Source of the DNA: Pseudomonas deceptionensis
Lineage (GTDB): Bacteria > Pseudomonadota > Gammaproteobacteria > Pseudomonadales > Pseudomonadaceae
Direction of reading: 5' to 3'
Assembly (NCBI RefSeq): GCF_900106095.1
Contig: NZ_FNUD01000002.1
Coordinates: forward strand, 682,001-746,000
DNA: 64,000 nt
The notes under the pieces are model-generated. The model searched no databases. It worked only from the letters and a program-made list of their open reading frames with translations, and was not told the DNA's origin. Shown in pieces: positions 35,702-45,654 of the stretch (its first letter is position 1; each line of letters begins with the position of its first letter). The position numbers and the translations under genes were made by a program.

Positions 35702-37042
35702 ATGCACAGCGGTCCCACTCTATTGCTGGTGTTGTTTTGCGCCATAGCCCTGATTGTTTTTCTTATCGTCAAAGTTCGCGTCCATGCCTTTTTGGCACTG
35801 ACCGCTGCAAGCTTTGTGGTGGGGATCGGGTCAGGTATGCCGTTGGTAAAAATTGCTTCTTCATATGAAGCCGGTGTCGGCGGAACTCTCGGGTTCCTGG
35901 CAACGATCATTGGCCTGGGCGGGATTCTGGGCAAGATGCTGGAAGAGTCCGGTGGCGCGGAGCGCATTGCTCAGGCGCTGTTGAGCGCGCTGGGTAAAGA
36001 ACGCGCCTCGTGGGCCATGATGCTGGTCGGCTTTATCGCCGGCATTCCGGTGTTTTTCGAGGTGGGTTTCGTTCTGCTGATTCCGTTGATTTATGTGGTC
36101 GCGAAAGAAACCAAAATCAATCTGCTGTATCTGGGTGTGCCCCTGGCCGTGTCGCTGATGGCGGTCCATTGCATGTTGCCGCCCCACCCTGCCGCGATGG
36201 CGATCACCGGGATGCTGGGCGCCGATGTCGGCAAGGTGATTTTGTACGGGCTGATCGTCGCACTGCCGACCGCCATCATTGCCGGGCCGCTGTGGGTCAA
36301 GCTGGTGTGCAAGCCCCAAGCGCCAGAAGCTCAGGAAGCCTTTCTGAACGAGCATTGTGATGACAGCAAAACCCGGGACTTGCCAGGCCTTGGGGTGACG
36401 TTGTTCACCATCTTGTTGCCGCTGATCCTGATGGTCGGCAAAAGCTTCACCGCAGGCCTGCCCCATGACTCCATGGCCTTCAACGTTATTTCGTTCCTGG
36501 GCACGCCGTTGATCGCACTGTCGATTGCCGTGGTGTTCGCTTACTGGGCACTGGGTTTGCGTCGCGGTTTGTCCATGCCGGATTTGCTCGCTTACACTCA
36601 AAAAAGCTTTCCTCCGCTGGCCAGCATCCTGCTGATCATCGGCGCCGGCGGCGCATTCAACGGCATTCTGGTCGACAGTGGCGTGGGTAGCGCGCTGTCC
36701 GCCTCTTTGACGCAACTGAATATGAACCCCATCGTTCTGGCGTGGCTGGTGGCCGGCCTGATGCACTTCGCCGTCGGTTCGGCAACGGTCGCGATGATCA
36801 GCGCCGCAGGCATGGTCTTGCCTATGCTGGGTGCTCATCCAACCGTGAGCAAAGAGATCATCTGTATCGCCATCGGCGCCGGCGCCATGGGCTGGACTCA
36901 CGTCACGGACTCGGCCTTCTGGGTGGTCAAGGAATACCTGGGCGTGTCACTGACCGACGCCTTGAAAACGTTCACCACCGCCACCGTGCTGGCTTCGACT
37001 GTCGCACTGGGGCTGACCCTGTTGCTGGCGAATTTTGTTTGA
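35702..37042 (+). CDS. dsdX: GntP family transporter, D-serine permease DsdX-like
   Basis: A 446-residue inner-membrane permease of the gluconate:H+ symporter family with about 12 membrane segments. Family features include GLGGILGKMLEESGGAERIA, HCMLPPHPAAMAI, GAGGAFNGILVDSGVG and GAGAMGWTHVTDSAFW. Members transport gluconate or D-serine; D-serine is chosen because dsdA follows by 43 bases and E. coli DsdX has nearly the same length (445). GGAG precedes the ATG. Confidence 0.88.
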   Translation: MHSGPTLLLVLFCAIALIVFLIVKVRVHAFLALTAASFVVGIGSGMPLVKIASSYEAGVGGTLGFLATIIGLGGILGKMLEESGGAERIAQALLSALGKERASWAMMLVGFIAGIPVFFEVGFVLLIPLIYVVAKETKINLLYLGVPLAVSLMAVHCMLPPHPAAMAITGMLGADVGKVILYGLIVALPTAIIAGPLWVKLVCKPQAPEAQEAFLNEHCDDSKTRDLPGLGVTLFTILLPLILMVGKSFTAGLPHDSMAFNVISFLGTPLIALSIAVVFAYWALGLRRGLSMPDLLAYTQKSFPPLASILLIIGAGGAFNGILVDSGVGSALSASLTQLNMNPIVLAWLVAGLMHFAVGSATVAMISAAGMVLPMLGAHPTVSKEIICIAIGAGAMGWTHVTDSAFWVVKEYLGVSLTDALKTFTTATVLASTVALGLTLLLANFV

Positions 37043-37085
37043 TCCAACCCGTATTTTCAGCCTTATCGTTTAAAGGGACCCCGTC

Positions 37086-38432
37086 ATGATTTTGGGCAGA
37101 ACACTTGAAAGCTGGTACGCCAGCTACCCGCTGATTCGCGATCTGGTCGCACTGCAAGAAACCACCTGGTTCAACCCGGGCGTGGCTCCGGTTGCGCAAG
37201 CGCTTGGCGATGTAGGGCTGACCGCCGCTGATGTCGCCGATGCCAGCGCCCGACTGGCGCGGTTTGCCTCTTACCTGCGCCGTGCATTCCCTGAAACCGA
37301 GTGCAGCGCCGGTATTATCGAGTCCGACATCGTGCCCGTGGCACATCTGCAGCCACTGCTCGGCGAACGTTATGGGCAAACCCTGAACGGTGCGCTGTGG
37401 CTCAAGCGCGACAGCCATCTGCCCATTTCGGGTTCGATCAAGGCACGCGGCGGCATTTACGAGGTGCTCAAGCATGCCGAGGACCTGGCCCTGGCCGGTG
37501 GCCTGCTGACGCTCGACGATGACTACGCACTGCTGCACAGCGACAAGGCGCGGGCCTTTTTCGGGCAGTACAAAATAGCCGTCGGCTCCACCGGCAATCT
37601 GGGTATGTCGATCGGCATCATGGGCGCCGCGCTGGGCTTTGAAGTGACCGTGCATATGTCGGCAGATGCCCGGCAATGGAAGAAAGACAAACTTCGCTCC
37701 CACGGCGTGACGGTGATCGAATACGCCAGCGATTACAGCGTGGCCGTGGCTCAGGGTCGCCAGCAAGCAGAGTCCGACCCGGCCTGCCATTTCGTGGACG
37801 ATGAAAACTCGGTCAACCTGTTTCTGGGTTACGCAGTGGCCGGCGAGCGCTTGAAGCAGCAATTGGCGGCGGCGCAGATCACCGTGGATGCGCAGCATCC
37901 CCTGTTCGTGTACCTGCCCTGCGGTGTGGGTGGTGCTCCCGGCGGCGTGGCCTTTGGCCTGAAGCTGGCCTTTGGTGACGCCGTACACTGCATCTTCGCC
38001 GAACCCACCCATTCGCCGTGCATGATGCTGGGCGTCTATACCGGGCTGCACGACGAAGTCAGCGTGCAGGATTTCGGTATTGATAACGTCACCGCCGCAG
38101 ACGGTTTGGCCGTAGGCCGCGCTTCCGGTTTTGTCGGCAAGGCCATGCAGCGCTTGCTGGACGGTTTCTACACTGTCAGCGACGAAGAAATGTACAGCTT
38201 GCTGGCACTGATGGAACGCAGTGAAGGTCTGCGCCTTGAGCCTTCCGCGCTGGCTGGCGTACCCGGCATTGCCAGGGTTCTGGCCGATCAGCAAGGCTAC
38301 CTGGCCCGCACAGGTCTGGACCAACAGGCCATGGCCAACGCCACCCATCTGGTTTGGGCAACCGGCGGCAATATGGTGCCTGCTGACGAGATGGACGCTT
38401 ATCTGGCCAAGGGCCGTGAGTTGCTGGGCTGA
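37086..38432 (+). CDS. dsdA: D-serine ammonia-lyase
   Basis: A 448-residue PLP enzyme that converts D-serine to pyruvate and ammonia, detoxifying D-serine and using it as carbon and nitrogen. The PLP lysine is Lys119 in SGSIKARGG; the phosphate-binding [11 protein letters not shown] and C-terminal WATGGNMVP loops are present. Length is close to E. coli DsdA (442). It forms a transport-catabolism unit with dsdX upstream and a dsdC-like regulator downstream. Confidence 0.96.
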   Translation: MILGRTLESWYASYPLIRDLVALQETTWFNPGVAPVAQALGDVGLTAADVADASARLARFASYLRRAFPETECSAGIIESDIVPVAHLQPLLGERYGQTLNGALWLKRDSHLPISGSIKARGGIYEVLKHAEDLALAGGLLTLDDDYALLHSDKARAFFGQYKIAVGSTGNLGMSIGIMGAALGFEVTVHMSADARQWKKDKLRSHGVTVIEYASDYSVAVAQGRQQAESDPACHFVDDENSVNLFLGYAVAGERLKQQLAAAQITVDAQHPLFVYLPCGVGGAPGGVAFGLKLAFGDAVHCIFAEPTHSPCMMLGVYTGLHDEVSVQDFGIDNVTAADGLAVGRASGFVGKAMQRLLDGFYTVSDEEMYSLLALMERSEGLRLEPSALAGVPGIARVLADQQGYLARTGLDQQAMANATHLVWATGGNMVPADEMDAYLAKGRELLG

Positions 38433-38509
38433 TTCAAGCACAAAGCGGATGTGGCAAGATGCACGCATTGCCACATCCCGCCACGCGCCGTAATGCTATG
38501 ACCCCCTCA

Positions 38510-38555
38510 GTGGGAGCGAGCCTGCTCGCGAAGGTTTCAACGCGTCGCGAGCAGT
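38510..38555. repeat. Family 1 REP, single degenerate unit
   Basis: GTGGGAGCGAGCCTGCTCGC starts at 38510. Only a partial partner, TCGCGAGCAG (38546-38555), follows, so the right arm is truncated. It lies between dsdA and the LysR gene. Confidence 0.7.
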
Positions 38556-38596
38556 ATTACGCCAGAAGTCAGCCTTTGGCTTGAGGGAAACCCGCC

Positions 38597-39547
38597 GTGC
38601 TTAATCTTCCTCCCCGTATCAGCTCCCGGCTCAACAGCAGCCAGTTCGCCAACCTTCACACTTTTTTGGTAGCCGCCCGGCATCTGAGCTTCGCCCGTGC
38701 GGCACAAGAGCTGTGCCTGACAGCCAGCGCCGTGAGCCACCGCATCAGCCGGCTGGAAGCTGCGCTAAACATGAAACTGTTCCAGCGCCTGACCCGGCAA
38801 GTCAGCCTGACTGACGAAGGCGAGCGAATCTTCGAAATCCTCCAGAGTGCGATGGGCGAATTGTCCGAAGCGCTTGAGCAGTCATCCCAGGCAGAAATCG
38901 CCGGTTCCATTGCACTCTATGCCAGGCCCTCGGTCGCCCAATGCTGGCTGGTGCCCCGGCTGGCCGACTTTATGGAGCGGTACCCGCTGGTCTCACTGGA
39001 CCTGCGAGTGGGCAATGACAATGTCGACTTTCGCACCCGCAAAATTGACCTGGCCTTGTATTACGCCAATGGCGAATTTCCCGGGCTGACGAGCCATCGA
39101 TTGATGCGCGAGCAAATGGCGCCGGTGTGCAGCCCTGAATATGCAAAACGCCATCGCCTGAAGGAAAACCCGGAAAACGTGCGCCATTGCACCACCCTGC
39201 ACGACTCCCTGGCCTGGGATCATGCCGCCTATGACGCCGAGTGGACCCTGTGGGCCGAGCAGCACAACCTGCTGGCGGCACTGCCCAAACGCACCTTGAC
39301 CTTCGACCGCTCGGACCTCTGCGTGACGGCCGCCATGAACCACGCCGGAATCGCCATCGGGCGCCAGCAACTGGTGCAAAAGCGGGTTGATCGCGGCGAG
39401 CTGATATTGCCTTTTGGCGGTTTCAGCCGGTGCGGCCACTACGACTATTACCTGGTTCACTCACCGCTAAGCGTTGTGCCCAAGCGCTTGCAAGTGTTTA
39501 TGAACTGGTTGCATGAATGTGCGCAGCAGGAGAAGACGTTTGAGTAG
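38597..39547 (+). CDS. dsdC: LysR family regulator, DsdC-like
   Basis: A 316-residue LysR-type regulator (E. coli DsdC 311). The helix-turn-helix is about residues 18-77 (NLHTFLVAARHLSFARAAQELCLTASAVSHRISRLE), and the effector domain about 105-305. The start is GTG at 38597 after GAGGGA. It is named DsdC from its place next to dsdXA. In E. coli dsdC is divergent from dsdX, whereas here it lies downstream in the same direction, after a REP fragment. Confidence 0.85.
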   Translation: MLNLPPRISSRLNSSQFANLHTFLVAARHLSFARAAQELCLTASAVSHRISRLEAALNMKLFQRLTRQVSLTDEGERIFEILQSAMGELSEALEQSSQAEIAGSIALYARPSVAQCWLVPRLADFMERYPLVSLDLRVGNDNVDFRTRKIDLALYYANGEFPGLTSHRLMREQMAPVCSPEYAKRHRLKENPENVRHCTTLHDSLAWDHAAYDAEWTLWAEQHNLLAALPKRTLTFDRSDLCVTAAMNHAGIAIGRQQLVQKRVDRGELILPFGGFSRCGHYDYYLVHSPLSVVPKRLQVFMNWLHECAQQEKTFE

Positions 39548-39591
39548 AAGTGCTTAAACAAAGCCGTACGATCGAACACTGCACCTGCAAA

Positions 39592-39620
39592 AACGCCCCG
39601 AACCAGTCGGGGCGTTTTTT
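39592..39620 (+). terminator. Intrinsic terminator after dsdC
   Basis: AACGCCCCGA and TCGGGGCGTT pair around ACCAG, running into TTTTTT. It ends the plus-strand dsd unit before the convergent porin gene. Confidence 0.92.
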
Positions 39621-39656
39621 GTTCAGATGTCCGGCCTGGCTGACAGGCCGGTGGCA

Positions 39657-40940
39657 TCAGAAGATGCTGATCGGGTAATCAACAAATACACGGACTTCGT
39701 TGCCGCCAACGTTGTATTCGCTGGCGTTGTTGGAAACGCGCAACCACGAACCGCGCAGACGCACGCTCAAGTCTTTGACCGGGCCGCTTTGTACAACGTA
39801 CTTGGCCTGGTTGAAGATTTCGCGCTCGGTACCACGGCCACGGTCGGAACCGTCGTCGATGTTGGTGCCGCGCACGTAGGCGATGTTGTAGGTCAGACCC
39901 GGAATACCAACGGAGCCGAAGTCGAAGCCATAACCCAACTGCCACGAACGTTCGTCCTTGGCGTTGAAGTCGGACCAGTAGGAGTTGGCCAGCAAGATGG
40001 TGTTGCCGCCATCACCCACGCCGCCTGCGTTGCGGTAGCCGCCGTACGGGTAGCCGATTTCGCCGGTGCTGCTCTGGTAAGCCAGGGTCACCGTGTGTGC
40101 GCCAAAGCCGTAGGTGGTTGCCAGGCTCCAGATCTTGTTGTCCTGGCCGTCAACTTTCAGCACGTCACGTGCGTAGTCGTCGTTGACGTGAGTGCGGTAG
40201 CCGTTGAAGTCAAACGTCAGGGACTGTTTGTCTTGCAGCGGCAGCGCGTAGGTCACGCCCACGTATTGCTTACGCAGCTCATCTTCCATCTCGGAGCCGT
40301 ACAGCGAAGCCGACAGGTTGTCGGTGAACTTGTAGCTACCGCCAAACACGTTGATGCTTTTCAGGTCGCCGCTGTCGCGCGCTTCAGCACTCTTGCGCGA
40401 TTCTGCGGTGAAACGACCGACGTTCAGCTCCAGGCCGTTGATCTCTTTGGAGGTCAACAGGGTGCCGGTGAAGCTTTCTGGCATCAGGCGCGAGTTGTCG
40501 TACATCAGCACCGGCAGCGCAGGCATTTGATCGCCGTACTTGAGTACGGTGTTGGACACACGCACTTTCACTGCAGCGCCAGCCTTGGCGATGTCGTCAG
40601 CCGCTTTGCCGCTGGCGCCTTGCTTGAAGAAGTCGATACCGCCCGCGCCGCTTTTGCCACGGCCGCCGTCCAGACGCAGTGCGTAAATGCCGAAAGCATC
40701 CACACCCACGCCCACGGTGCCTTGGGTGAAGCCCGAGCTGAAGGTGCCGAGGAAGCCTTGGCCCCATTCAGCTTTATCTTGCTTGCCATTTTTGTAGTCA
40801 CGGCTGATGTAGGCGTTGCGCGCCAATACATTGAGGTGACTGTCTTCTACAAAACCTTTTGCGTCAGCTTGATCGTTAGCCATGGCCTGGGTAGCACTGA
40901 GTACGCCCAAAGCGAGCAGACCTATCCGTTTGTTCAACAT
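39657..40940 (-). CDS. OprD family outer-membrane porin
   Basis: A 427-residue substrate-specific porin. A signal peptide ends TQAMA-ND, followed by the OprD-family N terminus (GFVEDSHLNVLARNAYISRDY), a barrel of alternating strands, and a terminal F (YPISIF). Members import basic amino acids, dipeptides, aromatic acids or other small organics; the substrate here is unknown. The ATG at 40940 follows AAGGAA. A hairpin with a T-run stands 79 bases upstream in its leader or promoter region. Confidence 0.92.
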   Translation of the reverse strand: MLNKRIGLLALGVLSATQAMANDQADAKGFVEDSHLNVLARNAYISRDYKNGKQDKAEWGQGFLGTFSSGFTQGTVGVGVDAFGIYALRLDGGRGKSGAGGIDFFKQGASGKAADDIAKAGAAVKVRVSNTVLKYGDQMPALPVLMYDNSRLMPESFTGTLLTSKEINGLELNVGRFTAESRKSAEARDSGDLKSINVFGGSYKFTDNLSASLYGSEMEDELRKQYVGVTYALPLQDKQSLTFDFNGYRTHVNDDYARDVLKVDGQDNKIWSLATTYGFGAHTVTLAYQSSTGEIGYPYGGYRNAGGVGDGGNTILLANSYWSDFNAKDERSWQLGYGFDFGSVGIPGLTYNIAYVRGTNIDDGSDRGRGTEREIFNQAKYVVQSGPVKDLSVRLRGSWLRVSNNASEYNVGGNEVRVFVDYPISIF

Positions 40941-41019
40941 TTTATTTTCCTTATTTCTGAATAGAGGCGCGCTGTGGGTATCAAGCTGAAACATTGAGTG
41001 GTGGTTGCTTCACATAAAC

Positions 41020-41051
41020 AAAAAAAAACCTGCATGAAGATTCAGTGCAGG
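41020..41051 (-). terminator. Intrinsic terminator upstream of the porin gene
   Basis: On the minus strand CCTGCA and TGCAGG arms (41029-41034, 41046-41051; the inner TGAA/TTCA can also pair) are followed by nine T residues. It lies 142 bases past the DsbA-like stop and 79 bases before the porin start. It either ends dsbA-like transcription or acts as an attenuator in the porin leader. Confidence 0.75.
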
Positions 41052-41192
41052 ACTTTTGGATAGTCGGTGTAAGGCTTATCGCCACAGGCGTTGGCGGGAA
41101 TCCTAGCTGCCGTGACGGCGAAGTGTCAATTTCGTGAAAAAATTGTTAATTGGGCGATTTATTTTTCATTTTTAGCAAACTGTTAAAAATTA

Positions 41193-41888
41193 TTACTGGC
41201 AGCCATCCAGGCCGCAGGATGGAGCTGAACCGCTTGAGTCTTGCCCGCGCACTGCATCCAGCTGGCGCAACCAGTCACCAAAGGCTTGCGGCTTGCCCAG
41301 ATACGGCCCCAGGTCGATCACTTGGTACTGACCGGACTGTTCTAAAACTACGGTCGGAAAGCCTTGCCCACCGACCCGTGACAACAACTGGCGGCTGGCC
41401 TTGAAGTGCGCCTGGGTCACCTCACCACTGACCGCAACATAAGCCGCGCGAAACCCGTCGGCCGCCAGGCCCATTTCAACCGCTATTGCCATCAGCACGT
41501 CGTCATCGGCAATCCGCCGCCCTTCTACGTAGTGCGCCGTTTGCAAACGTCCCAACAGCTCCAGCCCGCGCCCGGCCAACTGTTCAGCGGCCAGCACCGC
41601 GCTGGTCGGCGGTGCCGAATCAAACACCGCCGTGGTGTCGCGCAGCAAACCTTCAAAGTAGGCCTCACCAAACGGCTGCCCGGTGTATTGCGCGATCCGC
41701 ACATCGTGCGGCATCACATAGTCACGCAGCTGCGCCGACACAGGGCGGCGCTGCGCGCCGGTCATCATCCCGCCGCCATGGGCCACCACCGGCAAAATGT
41801 CGCGGGCCTGGTCAATCAGCGGCTTGGCGCCGTAGCACCAGCCGCACAGGGGGTCGTAGATGTAATGCAGGACAGGCATGGCAGTCAT
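41193..41888 (-). CDS. DsbA family thioredoxin-fold protein
   Basis: A 231-residue protein without a signal peptide, so cytoplasmic, of the DSBA-like/FrnE group. The active site is CGWC (DPLCGWCYGA, residues 15-18), and the cis-Pro loop QGFPTVVLEQSG is at about 177-188. A second pair of cysteines closes the protein (SCGLDGCQ), which is unusual. Substrate and redox partner are unknown. The start at 41888 follows GGAG. Confidence 0.85.
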   Translation of the reverse strand: MTAMPVLHYIYDPLCGWCYGAKPLIDQARDILPVVAHGGGMMTGAQRRPVSAQLRDYVMPHDVRIAQYTGQPFGEAYFEGLLRDTTAVFDSAPPTSAVLAAEQLAGRGLELLGRLQTAHYVEGRRIADDDVLMAIAVEMGLAADGFRAAYVAVSGEVTQAHFKASRQLLSRVGGQGFPTVVLEQSGQYQVIDLGPYLGKPQAFGDWLRQLDAVRGQDSSGSAPSCGLDGCQ

Positions 41889-42072
41889 GGTTTGCTCCGT
41901 ATGTTCAATAAATCAGAGCGCCAGCCTAGCCTTCTGTCATACCGGGAAAAACGCCGGTATGGCTTCTAGTGTGTTTCGAGAACCGGGCGAATCAGGTGTG
42001 GCAAGGGCTGCACGGCAACGAAACAAATAGATACATATTTGCAGTCGTCATGAATGGCAATAGTTAACATTT

Positions 42073-42091
42073 GGTAACGACAACCATTACT
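42073..42091. promoter_or_regulatory. Candidate Fur box upstream of second siderophore receptor
   Basis: GGTAACGACAACCATTACT matches the 19-base Fur consensus at 13 positions by eye. It lies 53 bases before the receptor ATG, at promoter distance. Confidence 0.6.
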
Positions 42092-42144
42092 ATTCGCGCC
42101 CTAAAAAATATAACTCCTCCCCACCGCCCGGACACTCCTCAACC

Positions 42145-44223
42145 ATGCTTTCCCCCCGCCGTTTAACACCCCTGAATCTGGGGTTTTGTGCCTTGCTGTA
42201 CGCCGGATTTGGCAACGCTGCCACCCTACTCCCCGAGCTGTCGATCAGCGCCAGCGAGGCCGAGGCCGATGACCCGCGTGTCAAAGATGTAACCACCGCC
42301 ACTCGCACTTCGACGCCTGCGCGTTATGTACCCCAAGCCATCGACTCGGTGAAGACCGCCAACCTGCTGGATTACGGGATCAACAGCATTGGCGAAGCCT
42401 TAAGCGGCATCCCCAACGTCAGCAGCACAGCCGATACCCGCTTCGACAGCCTGCGCATCCGCGGTTTTGACGCCAGCAACGACTTTTATCTGGACGGTAT
42501 TCGCGACGACAGCCAATACGTGCGCGACCTGCACAACATCGAACGCATTGAAGTGCTCAAAGGTCCGGCAGCCGTACTGTATGGCCGGGGCAGCCAGGGC
42601 GGGATCATCAACCGCGTCAGCAAGATGCCGCAGTTCGGCCGCCAGTCGAGCATTCAGGCCCAGGGGGGCAGTGAGGATTTGCGCAGCCTGTACGCTGACC
42701 TCAGCACCGACCCGAGCGACACCATCAGCCTGCGCCTGAACATGGGCAATGAGGACAAAAACAGCTTTCGAGATAACGTCAGCGGTAACCGCCAACTGTT
42801 CGCGCCGTCGATGAGCTGGCAAATCACCCCGGATCTGAACTGGCTGGTGCAGTACGAATACAGCCGCTACAACCGCACCCCGGATCGCGGTATCCCGAGC
42901 ATCAACGGGCGCCCTGCCGACGTCAGCCGCGGCACGTCGTACGGCGGGAAAAACGATTACATCGATGACAAAACCCAGAACCTGCGCTCACGCCTGAGTT
43001 ATGAGTTGAGCGAAAACTGGCAACTGCGTCATACCCTCGGCGTGTTCAAACTCGACAGTGAGTTCGAAAACACCTACCTGACCGGCTACGACCCAAAAAT
43101 CAACAAGGTCAACCGCCAGAGCTGGCAGCAGGACATGAGCACCCGCAACATTTTCAACAACGTCGAGATCGAAGGCGGCTTTGACACCTTTGGCCTTGAG
43201 CACCGCCTGCTGACCGGTCTGGAAATCGGCAGTCAGCGTCGCGACCCGAAGCTCTACAAAGCCGCGAGCGTACCCGCAGTTGATCTGTACAACCCGGACC
43301 GCACCCTGCACCCGGCCGGAGCGATGCCGATCTTCAGCGACAGCCATACCGAAGTCGAAAGCCAGGGCCTGTATGTTCAGGACCAGATTCGCCTCAACGA
43401 TCAATGGCAGGTACTGGCCGGTTTGCGTTATGACCGCTTTGATATCGAATCCACCAACTACCTGAAAAAAACCGACCGTACTGAAGACCGCCAAAGCCAC
43501 AGCACCAGCCCGCGCCTGGGCGTGGTCTGGACCCCGCTGGAGAACCACTCGTTTTACGCATCCTGGACCAAAACGTTCTCCCCGGTGGGCGGCGGCCTGA
43601 TCGGCATCACCCCGGGGGCGGCCGGAAATACCAATGACCTGAGCCCGGAGCTGACCAAGCAGAAAGAAATCGGCGTGAAAAGCGACTGGATGGATGACCG
43701 CCTGAGCACCACGCTGGCGGTGTACGAGCTCGAACTTTATAACCGTCGCACCAAAGACCCCGATGACCCGACGATCACCCTGCTTTCCGGCCTGCAACGC
43801 TCACGCGGTATTGAGCTGACGGCCAGCGGCAAGCTCGGCGGCAACTGGTACATGCGCGGTGGCATTGGCCTGCAGGACGCAACGGTGGTCAAGGACAACA
43901 ACGGCCTCGAAGGTAAACGCATCAATGGCGTAGCCAAGCACAATGGCAGCCTGTACGTGACCTGGAAACCGGAAATGGGCTGGTACGCCGAAACGGGCCT
44001 GACCCTGGTGGGGCAGCGTTATGCCGACAACCAGAACACCGTGACATTGGCGGGTTACGGGCGTTGGGATGCGCTGGCGGGGTACCGTGAAAAAGACTGG
44101 GATGTCAGCGGTGCGCTGACCAACCTGACCGACCGTTATTACTACGCCTCGGCGACCAGTGCGGCGCAGATCATGCCGGGCGAGCCGCGCAGCCTGGTGA
44201 TGACGGGGACGTACAAGTTTTAA
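42145..44223 (+). CDS. TonB-dependent siderophore receptor (no STN domain)
   Basis: A 692-residue outer-membrane receptor. A signal peptide ends FGNA-AT, followed by a possible TonB box (LLPELSISA), the plug (about 55-165, FDSLRIRGFDASNDFYLDGIRDD and IERIEVLKGPAAVLYGRGSQGG), and the barrel ending TGTYKF. The pattern resembles Fiu-like catecholate or ferrichrome-type receptors. It has no signalling domain and stands alone behind a Fur-like box. The ribosome-binding site is weak. Confidence 0.9.
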   Translation: MLSPRRLTPLNLGFCALLYAGFGNAATLLPELSISASEAEADDPRVKDVTTATRTSTPARYVPQAIDSVKTANLLDYGINSIGEALSGIPNVSSTADTRFDSLRIRGFDASNDFYLDGIRDDSQYVRDLHNIERIEVLKGPAAVLYGRGSQGGIINRVSKMPQFGRQSSIQAQGGSEDLRSLYADLSTDPSDTISLRLNMGNEDKNSFRDNVSGNRQLFAPSMSWQITPDLNWLVQYEYSRYNRTPDRGIPSINGRPADVSRGTSYGGKNDYIDDKTQNLRSRLSYELSENWQLRHTLGVFKLDSEFENTYLTGYDPKINKVNRQSWQQDMSTRNIFNNVEIEGGFDTFGLEHRLLTGLEIGSQRRDPKLYKAASVPAVDLYNPDRTLHPAGAMPIFSDSHTEVESQGLYVQDQIRLNDQWQVLAGLRYDRFDIESTNYLKKTDRTEDRQSHSTSPRLGVVWTPLENHSFYASWTKTFSPVGGGLIGITPGAAGNTNDLSPELTKQKEIGVKSDWMDDRLSTTLAVYELELYNRRTKDPDDPTITLLSGLQRSRGIELTASGKLGGNWYMRGGIGLQDATVVKDNNGLEGKRINGVAKHNGSLYVTWKPEMGWYAETGLTLVGQRYADNQNTVTLAGYGRWDALAGYREKDWDVSGALTNLTDRYYYASATSAAQIMPGEPRSLVMTGTYKF

Positions 44224-44233
44224 ACCACATATC

Positions 44234-44369
44234 TGTAGCCGCTGACGAGGAACGAAGGCTGCGTCCGGTCGCGAAGCGATCGTGAAAATGCATCTCACAA
44301 ACCGAGACGCATGGTTTCACGACTGCCTTGCAGTCGAACGCAGCCTCGCTGCGCTCCTCAGCGGCTACA
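44234..44369. repeat. Inverted repeat, family 2, long form
   Basis: TGTAGCCGCTGACGAGGAACGA at the left (44234 on) is matched imperfectly by CGCTCCTCAGCGGCTACA ending at 44369, with a long unrelated middle. It lies between the convergent ends of the receptor gene and aguA. Confidence 0.75.
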
Positions 44370-44393
44370 GGAGCCACGCCGCATCTAGCGGGG

Positions 44394-45500
44394 TTATGCC
44401 TTATGCGGCGCTGGCTGTTGCTGGGTCAGGCAATGAATGTTGCCACCACCCAGCAGCAATTCGCGGCCCGGCACCATCACCACTTCGTGTTGCGGGAAAA
44501 GGTTTTGCAGGATGCCTTTGGCTTGCGCATCCATCGGGTCGTCAAAGCTCGGCGCAATGATGCCGCCGTTGACGATCAGGAAGTTGACGTAAGAACCGGC
44601 CAAACGCTCCGACGGGTTGCGGTCCTGGCTACCCGCGACTTTGTCGACGCCGTCGCATTCCTCCTGGGTGGCGTACATCGGCCCCGGGATCGGCATTTTG
44701 TGTACGACAAACGGTCGGCCTTTGGCGTCAGTACTGGTCGCCAATACGTTCATCGCCGCATGGCAACGGGCATAGTTCGGGTCGCGTTCGTCGTCAGTCC
44801 AGGCCAACAGCACTTCACCCGGGCGCACGTAGCAGCAGAAGTTATCCACATGACCGTCGGTTTCATCGTTGAACAGGCCATCGGGCAGCCAGATGATCTT
44901 GTCCACAGCCAGTTGCGCACGCAGCACGCCCTCGATCTCTTCGCGGGACAGGTGCGGGTTACGGTTGCGGTTCATCAGGCACTCGGCCGTGGTGATCAGC
45001 GTGCCTTCGCCGTCGACGTGGATCGAGCCGCCCTCAAGCACAAAACCTTCGGTGTAGTAACGCGGGCTACGTTCGATTTCCAGCACCTTGCTGGCGACTT
45101 GCTGATCGCGGTTCCATGGGAAGTACAAACCGCCGTCAAAACCGCCCCATGCATTGAAATCCCAGTTCACGCCGCGCACTTCACCGCTGTCATTGATGAC
45201 AAAGGTCGGCCCGCTGTCACGAACCCAGGCGTCGTCGCTAGACATCTCGACCACACGGATATTCGGCACATCCAGTTGCGCCCGGGCATTTTCGTATTGA
45301 GCAGCCGACACACCGACCGTCACCGGCTCAAAGCGTGCAATGGCCTTGGCCACCGCGGCGTGCGCCGCCTGGGCAGGCTTGCCGCCCAGACGCCAGTTGT
45401 CCGGACGCTCTGGCCAGATCATCCAGGTCTGGGTCTGCGGAGCCCATTCAGCCGGCATGTAAAAGCCGTCAGCGCGTGGCGAACTGTGCAAAGTGGTCAT
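44394..45500 (-). CDS. aguA: Agmatine deiminase
   Basis: A 368-residue enzyme that converts agmatine to N-carbamoylputrescine and ammonia in arginine decarboxylase-derived putrescine synthesis. The nucleophile is Cys357 in [14 protein letters not shown]. The other catalytic residues lie in [22 protein letters not shown] and ETDGHVDNF. Length equals that of P. aeruginosa AguA. The usual partner aguB is not next to it. The ATG at 45500 follows AGGAGT. Confidence 0.97.
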   Translation of the reverse strand: MTTLHSSPRADGFYMPAEWAPQTQTWMIWPERPDNWRLGGKPAQAAHAAVAKAIARFEPVTVGVSAAQYENARAQLDVPNIRVVEMSSDDAWVRDSGPTFVINDSGEVRGVNWDFNAWGGFDGGLYFPWNRDQQVASKVLEIERSPRYYTEGFVLEGGSIHVDGEGTLITTAECLMNRNRNPHLSREEIEGVLRAQLAVDKIIWLPDGLFNDETDGHVDNFCCYVRPGEVLLAWTDDERDPNYARCHAAMNVLATSTDAKGRPFVVHKMPIPGPMYATQEECDGVDKVAGSQDRNPSERLAGSYVNFLIVNGGIIAPSFDDPMDAQAKGILQNLFPQHEVVMVPGRELLLGGGNIHCLTQQQPAPHKA

Positions 45501-45654
45501 CTGGACTCCTGGAAAGCATCGGGATTTGGATTCGTATAGTAAGAAGACAGTGAACGCTGGCCTGTATCACGTCAACAACGAGCGTCTTTATAGCCGATAT
45601 ATATCTGCAATTAAATTAAATTTTCGAATGTCATGCTGATATAAACCACAAAAC

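Noticed and set aside
36972..38474. 500-codon minus-strand frame opposite dsdA
   Set aside because: It overlaps dsdA completely, has no recognisable motif, and has no ribosome-binding site or partner genes.
39627..40964. 445-codon plus-strand frame opposite the OprD-family gene
   Set aside because: It has the same extent as the porin, and the translation lacks any fold signal. The porin has a signal peptide and terminal Phe.
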